From Primulina eburnea (taxonomy: Eukaryota; Streptophyta; Magnoliopsida; Lamiales; Gesneriaceae), in contig NC_133114.1 of assembly GCF_022965805.1 (NCBI RefSeq), positions 5,538,261 to 5,602,260 of the forward strand: a stretch of DNA of 64,000 nucleotides, read 5' to 3'. The translations under genes and the position numbers were made by a program. Every line of letters begins with the position of its first letter. Positions within the stretch are counted from its first letter, which is position 1. The notes under the pieces are model-generated. The model made no database searches, was not told where the DNA came from, and worked only from the letters and a program-made list of their open reading frames with translations. Below are positions 1-11,790 of this stretch, in pieces.

Positions 1-205
1 GTGCACCCTCCAAGGAAGGTTGGGCATACTCCAGCATTGGTATGCGACGCGGTATCTCAACTTGTCTATTGTCATGCTGTTCCTCTCCACGTTCTTGCTC
101 GTGTCGTTCCATCAGTTCTTTAAGCCTCTGTTGTTGTCTTCGCCTTCGGAAAGTTCTTTCAATTTCAGGATCAAACTCAAGCTCCACGTCAAGTGACTTT
201 GGCAT
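1..205 (-). CDS. Athila gag, N-terminal fragment (element A1)
   Basis: An open frame of 68 codons starts at the ATG at 205-203 and runs off the left edge without a stop. It begins MPKSLDVELEFDPEIER and continues into an arginine/glutamine-rich basic stretch, then a segment ending IPMLEYAQPSLEGA. It is clearly homologous to the gag start at 37981 of element A2. In this family the N-terminal basic region precedes the retrotransposon gag (capsid) domain, which is not in the window. The start is chosen because the same ATG opens gag in A2, 15-20 codons before the shared basic region. Whether the rest of the gene is intact cannot be seen. Confidence 0.8.
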   Translation of the reverse strand, partial: MPKSLDVELEFDPEIERTFRRRRQQQRLKELMERHEQERGEEQHDNRQVEIPRRIPMLEYAQPSLEGA

Positions 206-305
206 GCACTGGAAGTGATATCTGTAATAAAATATGGGGTGTTAGCTCAAGAGAAATAAAATAATGCCAAAGAAAATAACTAACAATAAAATTGTAGATT
301 AACAG

Positions 306-323
306 TGCCCGGCAACAGCGCCA
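306..323 (-). other. Primer-binding site, tRNA-Asp type (A1)
   Basis: On the minus strand this reads TGGCGCTGTTGCCGGGCA, matching the Athila/Tat-type tRNA-Asp PBS (TGGCGCCGTTGCCGGGGA) with two mismatches. It lies 6 bases from the LTR end. Confidence 0.85.
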
Positions 324-329
324 AAAACT

Positions 330-1823
330 TGGTCGAGCAAAACTTGCACAGTAAAATCCCCAATAAAAATATGATTCTGTGTGCTCAAAATTAATCGCAA
401 GTGCACGATGTCAAGTTATAATCTAGTGTACGTGAGTACGAGTATCGTTCCACTGAAGACTGTGTTTTACAATTGTTATTTTCAGTTATTGAACATTTAG
501 CAACGAAAAGTGATTTGATTGTTTTATTACTACTAAAATCAAATAAGAATGCAAATAAAAAGATTCAAAATCAAGTAATGAAATATAATGTCTAAAATGG
601 TTGAGTAAAATTCAATGAAAAATGGATTTGTTGGGAATCTCGGTTCACCTACCCCTCGTTAATTAATTAATCCGTTCGATCGTGATCTATGCTTCCGACA
701 GGATTTCCTAATCTATTGAACACACTCTCTCGAGCTATGCCAAACTAATTCTACTCAATGAAGTAATTAAATATCTTTAATTATTTATCAAGAGCAAATC
801 GCATTTCGATCTAAGAAATCCCCAAATTTTCGACCCTAAGGACTATGACTATCGGCACGTATCCAATTTCATACATCTATGTAAATTGTAGATCCGTGAA
901 TTATACTACTCGATCATATCACTCGTTATTCTCTCGAACTCACTCGTGATATGAAAACGTCGTTAAAGTTAGCTACGCTTTAATGACACGATAAAACAGT
1001 AGTAAAATCAAGAATAACGCACAATCGAAATATAAATTAATTCAAATCAACATTCGGGTAGGATCCCCTTTTATCCCAACAAATAATAAATCTTTAGCTA
1101 CTAGAATTCACGACTGAAAATAAACAAAACAAAATTCAAATGTTAAAACTAAATAAGAAATACTAGGAGTGACGAAAGACGCGAAGAACGACGCCCGGAA
1201 AACTTCAAATCTTCAATCCAAGCGCAAAGTGCTCTCCAAAAGTTTGTGCCCTGCAAAAATCAAGTCTGAATCTCCTCCACAAACGTCTAAGAGACCTTTC
1301 CATTCCAGCCATCCTCCCAAACTAAGGTAAGAAATCGAGCATGAAATTTTTCCAAAAATAGGTGGCGCTCGGGCGGTAGAAAAGTACCGCTCGAGCGCCA
1401 CACCTTCTGTAAATCTCCTTGGTAAGTGCGGCATTCGCACTCGGGCGGTAGAAAACTACTGCTCGAGCGCAGACTCTTCTGTAATTTTTCCTTTGGGGCT
1501 CTCTTCTCGCGCTCGGGCGGTAGAATTTCAACGCCCGAGCGCCAAACCTTCTGTAAAGATGTTTCGGCATTTCTCTTCTCGCGCTCGGGCGGTACAATTT
1601 CACCGCCCGAGCGCCAACTCCTCTGCCCTTTTTGTCTTGACTTCGCACTTGGCTCCGATTTTGGTTCTTCCGGTCGTGTTTCCTGCAAATTAATCACCCA
1701 ATAGTGAGATATGATAATATGCAATTGATTACTCTAAAATGAACATAATGTAAATGAAATGCATGCACAATGCAAACACAACTAAAACTAATACAATAAA
1801 ACACGTAAAAACGACACATATCA
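330..1823 (-). repeat. 5' LTR of Athila element A1 (1494 bp)
   Basis: Minus-strand LTR beginning TGATATGTGTCG (at 1823) and ending GCTCGACCA (at 330), so it has TG...CA termini. It aligns end to end with the LTRs at 36360-37858 and 54569-56070, including the hairpin cluster. The short frames in its first 500 bases (element orientation) read through the hairpins and are not credible genes. Confidence 0.9.
1363..1616. repeat. Array of four GC-rich hairpins in LTR A1
   Basis: Four imperfect palindromes at about 1363-1400, 1437-1470, 1509-1544 and 1580-1616. Each has two arms of about 14-16 bp of the form GGCGCTCGGGCGGTA and TACCGCTCGAGCGCC around a 6-8-base A/T-rich loop. Spacers of about 35-40 bases differ in sequence. 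The first unit pairs over 16 bp with one G/T position. Confidence 0.9.
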
Positions 1824-1835
1824 ACCAACAAGCCA

Positions 1836-4400
1836 ATGGAAGCCATGTTTCGTCTCCTTGAATCTTTCGGGCTCCGTTCATTTCTGGGATGCAGTGAGAA
1901 GTATTCTGAGAATATACTGAAGGAATTATTCGATTCAACATACATGGAAAACAGAGCAATTATTTGTGTTGTACAAGGGAAAATCTTCATTTTACCTAGA
2001 AGATGCTTGCTGATTTGTTTAAACTACCAGCAGCTGGAATCATCGACTTCACTACACTTCCAGGGGGAAATATTGAGCTTTGGAGAAACAATTTATCCAT
2101 CACTGAATCTCCAATTTCTTCTCCAACATGTAAAAAACGCGATCTGAAAATCGAATTCAGATTGCTGGCTGATATCGTGGAAAAATGAGTTCTTGCCAAG
2201 GCTAGCACATATGACAAGATAACTTTTGAAAAAATTTCTTGTCATGGCCACCATCTCATCAAATCTGAAGGTTAACTGGTCTGATATTTTGTTCAAAACA
2301 TCGGTGTCTATGTAAGAGAAGGAAAACCAGTCTCAAGGATTTGCGGTTCAAATCTGTTATCTGCTAATTTACGCTAGAGTTCAACCGGTGGAAATGACTG
2401 AAGTTGGAAAGACCAAGCTGTTCAACTGGCCAACAGTTGAAAAATTTATCAAAAAAATCGACCAACAGATGAGAAAATAGTCTCTATCAAAACAGATACT
2501 GATGTTGAATTTGTAAAACAAAAGAAGACTGAGTCAACTCCCGAAGGAACAAAGAGAAAGTTGGTCCTAAAATATAGCTCTGATGATGAAGCTAGTGAAG
2601 ATGTCCATGTCTCTCAATTTTTCAAGAAGAAACGGACCGAAAAGCCCAAAACAACAAAAATCAAGTTGATTAAACATCTTTCGGTGTCAATGGTCCCTCC
2701 CCCAATCCCTGCACTCCCTGCACAAATGTAAAAGGTATTCAAATTTATGAATCATAAATTGAATCTTCTTACTCATGAGTACGTAACATTCTTTCAATAG
2801 ACAAGGGAGAACAAGTCATGATCGTAGGACCACCAAAAACCAACTCAGTCCATACCGTCATAGTTCTTACCAGTGAACGAGTCAATGAGACCGTTCAGAA
2901 GAAAATGGAGATGTTTGATCAATGGGTTCAATTTTGAACCGTCACAACCTTTGACTCATTGATTCAAACCGGTAAGATCAAAGTTGTTGCCAAGCTTGAA
3001 CGGTCCATCTTGGAATGGACAGAAACATCGGATATTCCAACCGCTCTGCGTCGACGAGACTTCTTGGAAATTCAGATGAAAGAGAGTGCTCTCCGAGAAC
3101 TTATCCAATTAAGACGGAAAAATTTCGTTCCCACTTGCTCTACTGCAAAGGATGACTCGGCTGTTATCTCCTAGCTTGAAATGAATGCTCTCTCGCTTTC
3201 CATGATTGTTGCTCAGATAATGCAGGACCTTCATCTTCCAGCGGTTGAAGAATAGAGTAAGCTTGACTCTAAACTGAAATTACATGAAGAACTGAGCTCT
3301 CAGACGCTCAAAGACCAATCCACAGTTCAGAATCACACATCTTCATCATCTGGTGAGATTACTAAACCTTCGTCGCTAAAAGTGTCGGCCGAACTGCTCT
3401 GATGAATAATGAGGAGAACACCCTCCCACCAACTGAGACACTCATGCCCGAGGATGCTCCCATTACTGAAAAACTCTGCCCCCAGGATGTTTCAGAACCT
3501 CTGTCTGCTTCTCACACGATCTCTGAGATGGATACACCAAATCAATAGACTCATGGCAGCCTCTCTAAAGTCCAACCTCTCTCGGTTGATGAGACCGTGC
3601 AATTTTTATCTGACCTTGATAACACCACTACTTACAAAGAGAAATCGTCTTCTCCAAAATCTCTTTCTATTGTTAATCTTCATCAAGACGTTCTCCAAGA
3701 ACCGTCGATATCATCTCCCAAAGATTAAAGAATGACGAGGTAACCATTACATGCATACCTACAGATTTTCTTACATCTATGGCCCCCGATGCAAAGGAAG
3801 GCTCCAGCAATATACCCTCTGCCTCAACTGATGATATTAACAAAATTATTGAGGATATATCTGCTGAACTAAATGAACCTCAGTCATCAAAATCAGCTGG
3901 TAAAGCCTCGTCTTCTCAATTGGTCTCTTTCAAGGTCAGATTACTTTCTGATCAGGCTGTATCTGAAGAAGAAGAAGAACACATAGAAGAAAATTTCCAA
4001 AAGAATATTCTGACCAGACTTGTCACCTTGGATCACTCAATTCTCGCTCTTAACAACAAGCATTTTGATCTAAAAGAAACCTTTAATTCGATGAAGTCTG
4101 ATCTCTGCAAATACTTTTCTGCCATGAATACAAGTATCTCCCTCCGGCAAGCCAAGCATAATTCTTCACATCTCAACATGTGCTTTGAGCTCTCATGAAA
4201 AATAAATCATCTTCAAACATATGTTGATCAACTCATGAATTCCCAAGGAGCCTAGATTGCAGAAATTATGGAATTTCTTGTTCATGGTGATATCAAAAAA
4301 GGGGGGAAAGAGAGCGACAAAGAGTCATTCAGCAAGTATAGTTATCGGTTATGAAAGAACTAGAAGAAAGGGCCAAAGCTGAACGAGCAGGTCAAAAGTA
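1836..4400 (+). pseudogene. Decayed ORF upstream of Sirevirus-like 3' LTR
   Basis: A long reading frame broken by frameshifts and stops. Pieces: 1836-1998 (starts MEAMFRLLESFGLRSFLGC), a shift into 2003-2188 (MLADLFKLPAAGIIDF...), a lysine-rich stretch at about 2480-2690, a segment at 2959-3172, and an acidic, probably coiled-coil C-terminal part at 3779-4196. From memory it resembles a family of large hypothetical proteins common in Gesneriaceae annotations; this could not be checked. It ends about 160 bases before the PPT, the place where Sireviruses carry an extra env-like ORF, but a gag-like role in a non-autonomous element is equally possible. No catalytic motif of protease, RT or integrase was found. 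Confidence 0.55.
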
Positions 4401-4561
4401 ATGTTTATATCTTGTATTTGTTCAGTAGTTGTAATTTCATTTACTCAATTAAATGCAATATTTTCTCTTGACATGTGCATTATTTCTAGCCTGTTATAAT
4501 TATATGTAAAACATTATATAGCCTTGCAGCTCAGTTTTGTCATCACCAAAAAGAGAGAAAT

Positions 4562-5867
4562 TGTTAAGAAATTATATTACACAAAAGTTTTGGTGATCGA
4601 CAAAATCAAGATAGCACTTCACTATTTCAGGAAACAGCTGCATATCTTATGTGTAACAGGTATCGGTTCAACCATCCAGCCTAGCAACCGGACTGCTTCA
4701 CTACCGGCTACAGCTAAAAAAAGTTTAACCGCTTAAACAAATTATATACTAAAGAAGTTTTACCGCTTGAATTTCAGATCGCTGATAATTCAACCGCTTA
4801 AAGAAAAAGAAGATGAACTCCTCAATCGGCTGTTTCGAAGACATCATTAAAGAGGGTTATTTATTACCTACTTAATGAAAGACTTTCTCTTACCAGTTCA
4901 AGACATTCAATAGTTTGCACCGCTTCAAAGATAACTTGTCCCTACATCAGTCCGAAGAATGATTAGCATTTATATCACTATCCCAGAAAGGAAAGATCAT
5001 TTATCTTACAAAGGTCTGAGGATAAAAGCAGTTGTCATAAACGGTAACTCTGCAGCAACTCTTCAAAGAACGTGACTCTAGGAAATATCAGCAAAGAGAA
5101 CATTTAATGCATATCTGAAGAACATTAAATTCACTTGCAGCTGATAGTGACACAGCTTCTCTCTATTACAAGTTACATTACTCAATCCTTCCGACCGTTG
5201 GAATGATCGCCTATATTAACAGAGAAGGAAGTGTGCAAATACATACGCAATACATTGTCAAATTCACAACATTGAAATCATCACAAGCTTGCATACTTCA
5301 AAGATTCAGAGAGTACTCAAAAGTCTATACACTTCATCGCTCTTAAGCACGCATTGAACAGAAAGATATCTGTTCCTTCAAGGATCATTTTTGTGCTACC
5401 AAAATAAACTTGTTTACTTATATCAGTAACCTTTCGGTTATTTGTTTAATTTATGGTGTCTGGTGAACCGAGTGTTCTTAAAATCCAGAATTGTAAAGTG
5501 ATCACTAAGAGTTCTAAAACAGACAGTGCGATAAGTCTTGATTGGAGTGGACTATTGCAAAAAGTTTTTGTAAAGTCAAAGTCTTTTAGTGGAATCCTTC
5601 TTAAAGAGGAAGAAGGGGTGACGTAGGAATTTTCATCTCCGAACGTCCATAAAAAAAACCTTGTGTCTTTACTTCCTGCAAGTACTTTTTTGATAAGTTT
5701 GCCAACAAGTTTTAAGCTATCATTATAAATCTTGAACCGTTTTTCCGCACTTTAAAGTGGTTCATATTTCTAACAAATTTGAGAATAATTTTCAACCGCT
5801 TAATTTTAGAAAGCAAAATTTGAAAGAGTTCATTCATCCCCCTCTAAACTCTTTCTCGATCCCAACA
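4562..5867 (+). repeat. 3' LTR of Sirevirus-like element (1306 bp)
   Basis: Starts TGTTAAGAAATTATAT just after the purine tract and ends CTCGATCCCAACA, giving inverted TGTT...AACA termini. The last 100 bases include CCCCCTCTAAACTC, common near the ends of copia LTRs in this repeat class. The downstream flank begins ATGTA; the partner target-site copy is not in the window. Confidence 0.7.
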
Positions 5868-7462
5868 ATGTAGATCCACGGTCGAGTCTTACTGCCATCA
5901 TGACTGGAACTTCTTGGGCGACCTTTATAGATAATATGTAACCATCATCGAGCGATCAGGGATATGATAAATCAAATTTCTAGATATTTATCATCTTGAT
6001 CCAAATAATATTCTCGATTTATATATTTTTACATATGAGATGTCTCTAACATTTATCTTAATGAAATAAGTTAACAATTAAATTATTTCAAGTACAAAAA
6101 TAATCTAACACTATACATAAAATGGACGTTTCAGAATATTCAGAAGATTGTATAATGGTAGAGAAATAAATATTTGTAATTTGGTTGTGGCTTGTGTGGA
6201 AGTTTCAAGCTACCTATAAGGTACTACTCAAAATCATACGTACGAGGGTAGATATTTAACCAGTGAGTGGTAATAAATTTTGGGAAAACCAAAAACCATT
6301 TGAAACCAATTTCATGTATATACATTCCATTAGTTAAATATGATATGATTTAAAGTTCACTACATAAGTTATTTAATTTTTTTTATTCATTATATAAATT
6401 TTAACAATGGACCCCACATTCGTCCAAGTGTAGCATGTAATAAATTATATCGGTTACACGTCACTTTCGTTTATTCATACAACTTATAATGTTAATGTAA
6501 AGACAATACCAATGTCGACCATATAGTTGTCAATATTAATGAGAACATTAATATTAAGTTATATTTTTAAATGAATGAATAAATCAACTTAAAAGTATTA
6601 ATATTATGATTGACATAGTGAATTTATTAAGAACCGGTTTTTTGTGAACGTTCTCATAAATATTTATTATATGTGTCAACTCTATTTATATTTATAATAA
6701 AAAATAATATTTTTGATATAAAAAATAATAATTTCTTATAAGTTATTCAAATAGAAGATCTGTCTTACAAAATTGACTCATGAGATTGTCACTAGAGTTT
6801 TTGTGATTTAGTAATTATTTCGTAATTGTTTTTGAAGTTGATTGTCATAACACTAGATTAAATGACTTAAAACAACAAAAACTATATTTGAATATTGATG
6901 GTTAATAAAATAATAGGGCCCGAAACAAATTACAAGTCAAATAAACGGGAATTGGCCATAGACAGTGGTAATTAACTATTTGCGTATTATAATCAGTCAA
7001 ACTCAAGTTGGCCTCCACCGCCGGAAAATGCCGGCGAAACGTGAAAATGCGTGCAAAACAAGGGTCTACCAAGGAGGAAGCCACTCATGATTCCCCATTG
7101 CGATTGTCGCGACCGTTCTGCGAAATATAAATAGAACATACTCTGCGACGTAGAACCGTAACGCTGCTAGTCCACTTTCCTTTCAAAGAAAAGGATATAT
7201 TTGTTTTTACCCGTTTTTTAATGAATTAATTCGTTAAAAAAAAAAAGGATATAAAATTTTTAATTTTATAAAATTTCTTTTGTATATTTTTTACTTTTCC
7301 TGAGAACCTTAATTCCCTTTTCCAATGTGCTTGTTCTTGCGTGCAAATTGCTATATATCTATATAAACCACTGACTTTTTCTCGAGTCCCATCCTTTTAT
7401 GTTTCAATGTGGACACATAATGCAGTAAACATTATATTTTTATATCTAAATAAGACAAAAAT
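5868..7462. other. AT-rich intergenic DNA, no gene seen
   Basis: No coding region with recognisable similarity. A 60-codon minus frame at 7084-6902 is not convincing. A TATAAATAG motif occurs near 7127, but no credible gene follows it. Confidence 0.6.
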
Positions 7463-7637
7463 TTGTGTGAGACGGTCTCACGGATCATATTTGTGAGACG
7501 AGTCTCTTATTTGGGTCATTCATGAAAAATTACTACTTTTTATACTAAGAATATTATTTTTTATTGTGACTATCGGTAAGGTTAATATGTCTCATAGATT
7601 AGGACCCGTGAGACGGTATCACATTAAACACATTCTC
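7463..7637 (+). mobile_element. MITE-like repeat, copy 1 (GAGACGGTCTC termini)
   Basis: About 175 bp. Opens with the palindrome GTGAGACGGTCTCAC, contains TGTGAGACGAGTCTC, then an AT-rich core with ACTACTTTTTATACTAAGA, and closes GTGAGACGGTATCAC. Same layout as the copies at 12543, 14733 and 15211. It encodes nothing; non-autonomous terminal-inverted-repeat element is the best guess. Confidence 0.7.
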
Positions 7638-8679
7638 TAAATAGATCCTTTGTCTTTGTGATGTTATATAAATGGGCATGACATATGCTAAGTGATACAA
7701 TAGCATAAATTGTGATTTTTTATATCCTCCCTGATCCTCGTGAGTGCGTGGATGCATTTGGGCTGGTACTTCCCTAACCTTCCGATTTCACAATGGTTCC
7801 AGCTCTAAGATGACACAGGAACTTCTAGGGAAACTTGCTACAACGAAACATATGGAAATTAATTCATGAAGTGCAACATTGATTGCACAAGGTACTGGAT
7901 TGAATAAATATTACCTATGTTACATTTTTAAAATAAAGGAAAATTGTATTTCTCATTCTGTATATTGCCTCTTAATTTGTGAATTCGGTCCCCTATATTT
8001 GTCTAATTTCAATCCTAGTACACTATCTTCATTTTTTTCATGGTGTAATTGTTGTATTTTATTATGATACGAGGATAATGTATGTAATATCACAACAGCA
8101 CTCCATATGAAAATTTATTAAAATTGTTAAAAATCGAAAGATACAAAACTAAGAAAAACACATAAATGGTAAACATACATAATCAAAAATATAATTTTCC
8201 TTGAATGAAATAAATAAATAATACATTCAAACCTTTGGCGTTGGGTGTGTGCCTTTTTTATTTTTTTTAAATTTTGTTAATATTGTTTAATTAATATAAA
8301 TATGTATTAAATATTTTTAATAATAATATTATATAATTGATGAGTAAAATTAAATCGTGTTGATATAAAATATAATTCATAATAAAAATTAAAACACAAA
8401 AAAATTAATTATAATTATATTAGAAAATTTATAAAATTATTTCTAATTTTTTATTTTTTTGTTTTGACATTTTGAACTCTCGTAAATATATAATTGATAA
8501 AATATAAAAAAAAACCAACAACAAAATTTTGAAATTAAAATTACAATACCCAATTGAAATACAAAATACAAAGATAATACATAATTGGAATACAAATTCG
8601 AAGATAATACATAATTGAAAATTACAAAGATAACAATGCGAATAAAAATATAAAAATGACAAACAAGGTAGATGATCAA
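7638..8679. other. AT-rich spacer, no gene seen
   Basis: Low-complexity A/T sequence. The 60-78-codon frames at 7879-8067 and 8429-8679 are F/I/Y/K-rich, as expected from base composition, and have no recognisable domain. Confidence 0.6.
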
Positions 8680-9734
8680 TAATCTCCTAAATTAAATCCC
8701 GATCCTCCAAAATCACCAAAATATTTCCCAAATGTGTCATTTTCGTGTTGTCCATGTTCTTCATTTCTTTTTTTCAAAATTTTGGCTCATTCCTTTCGAA
8801 CAATTTCGCGCATTTCAAGATCACCTATCGTGCTTAAATCCATGTACAAAACTTTATTCTTTGCTAATGCTATTTGTTGTTGTTTAGTTTCAATTTTTTT
8901 TGTTGAATTGCTAATTTGAGCTGCTCATTTTGCAATGCTAGGAGTTTCATCTCATAACTTTGTTGAAGTTCAGTGGATCCTTTTTGTAATACATTTATAA
9001 GATTGTGATGCCCTTATTTCATTGTAGATATCAATTCCAACACATTGTCGTCCCTTTTTTTTCTTTAGTTTAGATTTTTTAACACCAAGAGGTCTCTGGG
9101 ATGAAGTGTCGCCTGCATTTTCATCACTACTTAAATTAATTGAAAACGGAAGTAATCCAGGAAAACCTGATATTGGAGTATTTGGTGTCTGGCTATCTGA
9201 CTGTGACGAGTCCAAACTTTTGACATGCATTCTTGCTTGTGCGCTCATTGGATTGATGTTACTCGAGAATTTCTCCATATCTTTCATAATATACCACACA
9301 TGATCATATTTGAATCATTTACTAAAATCAGCATCTTGCATGATCAAATCTTTTTCTCGATTTAACTGTACGAAAATATCCAACTATTATCTTATAAGAA
9401 ATTAAACATGTAATTTAATAAATAGTTGAATAATAAATACTTACAATATCCTCTTCGGAGGCGCCACTTGGGCGGAGAGTTTCAATTTGACGAATGCATC
9501 CCCTTAGTTTTCCAACTTCACGGAGTATATCTCTCATGCGACACTGCAATGATCTTTTGTTACGTACTTGTAGATTGTTTGGTTTGCTGATGTTGTAAGC
9601 TTCTTCGATACGAGTCCAAAACTGATCTTGGATTGATTGATACCTATTATAGGATTTTGGATATCAAGATACATATGACATAAGACTTTGTCTTCTTCGA
9701 CATTGTAAGAAGCAGTTCTAGAATTTGAAGCCAT
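8680..9734 (-). pseudogene. PIF/Harbinger ORF1, Myb/SANT-like protein, broken
   Basis: Starts at 9734 (MASNSRTASYNVEEDKVLC) in a trihelix/Myb-SANT-like N-terminal region; a frameshift after about 35 codons moves the KDQFWTRIEEAYN-type segment to another frame. The middle part (9299-8970) has the serine/proline-rich linker and a lysine run (KKSKLKKKKG). The C-terminal part (about 8990-8720) is glutamine-rich and helical with ELQQSYEMKLLALQNEQL, typical of the NAM-associated C-terminal domain of these proteins. About 100 bases at 9340-9440 may be a former intron. In active elements ORF1 binds the transposon ends with the transposase; this copy cannot make a full protein. Confidence 0.75.
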
Positions 9735-9829
9735 TGAATTGCTTGAAATAAAGATTTGATTGGAATGAAAATTAAAGTTGTGATGATATCATGAATCGGA
9801 TATATTTTACTTATAGTAAAAAGAAGATA

Positions 9830-10078
9830 AGATTGTAATCTCATCCAACGGTCATAATACTGATAAGGTTGTAGATAGCACAATCCAATCCAACGGCCAG
9901 GTTCTAGATAAGGCAATCTCATCCAACGGTCAAGATAATGTTAAGATTGTAATCTCATCCAAGGGGCAAGATTAGATGTAATCTCATCCAACTGTCATAA
10001 TACCGATGAGCTTGTAGATAACACAATCTAATTCAACGGACAGATTGTAGATAAGGCAATCTCATCCAACAGTCATAT
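9830..10078. repeat. Imperfect ATCTCATCCAACGGTCA repeats between divergent Harbinger genes
   Basis: Seven imperfect copies of ATCTCATCCAACGGTCA at about 9839, 9885, 9915, 9951, 9981, 10025 and 10059, interleaved with GATTGTAGATAAGGCA-like pieces. They fill the spacer between the starts of ORF1 and the transposase, where a shared bidirectional promoter would sit. Confidence 0.75.
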
Positions 10079-10081
10079 TTT

Positions 10082-11465
10082 TTGATAAATTATCATATAA
10101 TGCGACGAAATATCTTATATTCTTACACCACATTCTACGCTCTCACAAACTCTCATTTCCAATTTCGTGCATCATCCTCTAGTTCATCTTCACTGTCTGA
10201 TACTGAAGATGAAACACCTATTAATTGCATGGATAATTTTGAGAATTTGGATAATACACGAAATGCAATATTGAATATTGTAGCACAAGATCAACAAGTT
10301 GGTTGCTACCTACATTATCCACCAAGAGCAAGAGGTCACACGCGGAGGTTCAATACCAGGTCATATAGTAATTCACCGTGATCGGGAAATTGCCGACCGT
10401 AATCTGTTCAACGATTACTTTGCCCAAGATATAACGAAGCAATGTTTCGACGGAGATTTCGAATGTCTCGAAATCTTTTTCTTCGTATAGTTGATGAAGT
10501 AAAGAATTATGATATTTAATTCACACAAAGAAGTGATAGTGTGGGGCATCTCGGGCTATCGACTATTCAAAAAACAACGGCTGCTTTGCGAATTTTAGCT
10601 TTTGCATTAACTGCAGATGCTACGGATGAATATATCAAAATTGGAGAGTCCATTGCAATTCAATGCATGCAACGCTTTTGTCGAGCCGTGGTGGAAGTTT
10701 TTGCTGAGTGATACTTGAGTCTTACTGCCAATGATGTTTCCAGGTTACTTTATATTGGTAAACAACACGGATTTCCTGGAATGTTGAGAAGTCTTGATTG
10801 CATGCATTAGAAGTGGAAAAATTGTCCAACGGCTTGGGCGGGTCAATATGCAGGTCGTAGTGGTTCTCCAACAATAATTTTAGAATCAGTAGCTGACTAC
10901 GACCTTTGGATATGGCATGCATATTTTGGTATGCTCGGATCCAATAATGACATAAATATTTTGGGATCATCCTATTTTCCAACATCGCACAAGGTATTGC
11001 CCCTCGAGCTCATTATACAATTGGAGGATGACTGATGGTATTTATCCTAAATGGTCAACTATTGTACAATCTATCCACGATCCACACGGTCCAAAAAAAA
11101 ATATTTTGCAATGAAACAAGAATCCTGTAGAAAATACGTGGAGCATGCATTTGGTGTTCTCCAATCTCGATTTGCGATTGTGGCATCTCCAGCACGTGCT
11201 TGGAAGAAACATAATTTACATGATATAATGACATCATGTATTATAATGCACAATATGATTATCGAAGATGAACGCGACCTTAGCGCACCCATTGAAAATA
11301 TGAGAGAAGCACCAACTCCGGATGTAGAAATGGTTCTCGATGAGAATATCAGATTTCAAGAATTTCTCGCTCGATATAAAGGATAAAAGACAAAGATGCT
11401 CACTATGCACTACGAAATGCTTTAATTGATCATATGTGGGAGGAATATAGTTGTTCAGATGTTTG
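10082..11465 (+). pseudogene. PIF/Harbinger (HARBI1-like) DDE transposase, broken
   Basis: Recognisable across several frames. N-terminal part at 10100-10378, then a frameshift into RDREIADRNLFNDYFAQD. The central part at 10530-11030 contains GMLRSLDCMH (first catalytic Asp) and ADYDLWIWHAYFGM...GSNNDINIL (second Asp region). The C-terminal part at 11051-11383 has RKYVEHAFGVLQSRFAI with the catalytic Glu, then the LHDIMTSCIIMHNMIIEDE signature. The three catalytic positions survive, but stops (for example after AEVFAE and LDCMH) and frameshifts rule out a full-length enzyme. It diverges from ORF1 on the other strand. Family placement is firm from these motifs. Confidence 0.88.
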
Positions 11466-11790
11466 AATTTGGATTCATATTAAGTTCTAAAAATAAATTA
11501 TCAGTATTGAAATTATGTCAATTTTAATAATGAAGCATTTGTATTAATTTGTATTATAAATACTAGAGTTAATATATATAAGAATCAAATAAATAAATTT
11601 AACTATTAATAAAAATATAATTATAATTATAATACTAGTGTTAACCTTAATTATAATTATATTGTTAAATTTATAAATGAATAGTAAAAAAAGAATATTC
11701 TAGGAATATACTTTTTAGTGTAATATTTGAAGTAAATGAGTTGGAGATTATTTTTATATTTGATGCAGAAACTGCATCAAAATAAATTTA

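Larger units (their letters stand above)
1..1823 (-). mobile_element. Athila-type Ty3/gypsy element A1, 5' end only
   Basis: Minus-strand LTR retrotransposon cut by the left window edge. Read on the minus strand it shows a 5' LTR (1823 to 330), a primer-binding site resembling the 3' end of tRNA-Asp (323 to 306), a short leader, and the gag start (205 to 1). LTR and gag match the element at 36360-56070 (family A), so both belong to one family. It lies against the Sirevirus-like ORF beginning at 1836, which suggests insertion into that element. The first 5 bases beyond the LTR are ACCAA; the matching target-site copy would be outside the window. Confidence 0.9.
1824..5867 (+). mobile_element. 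Sirevirus-like Ty1/copia element, 3' portion
   Basis: Plus-strand LTR-element remnant: a broken ORF (1836 to about 4400), a purine tract (about 4549-4561) and a 3' LTR (4562-5867). The bases before the LTR, TTTTGTCATCACCAAAAAG then AGAGAAAT and TGTTA, resemble the conserved polypurine-tract block of Sireviruses. No reverse transcriptase or integrase is visible, so the 5' part lies left of the Athila insertion or the element is non-autonomous. Sirevirus assignment rests on the PPT/LTR signature only. Confidence 0.6.

Noticed and set aside
1363..1616. CRISPR-like regular repeat-spacer pattern
   Set aside because: The DNA is clearly plant nuclear, units are long palindromes within LTRs, and no cas-like genes exist.
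1287..1724. Frames of 66-145 codons across the LTR hairpins (also 36479-36882 and 54730-55104)
   Set aside because: They exist in several frames on both strands, read repeated RARAV/YRPSA-like strings from the hairpin arms, and have no domain.
6902..7084. 60-codon minus frame starting MASSLVDPCF as a possible first exon
   Set aside because: No splice-consistent continuation, no recognised targeting or domain pattern; probably chance.
8429..8679. 77-78-codon hydrophobic minus frames
   Set aside because: Phe/Ile/Tyr/Lys content expected from AT-rich DNA; overlapping frames equally open.
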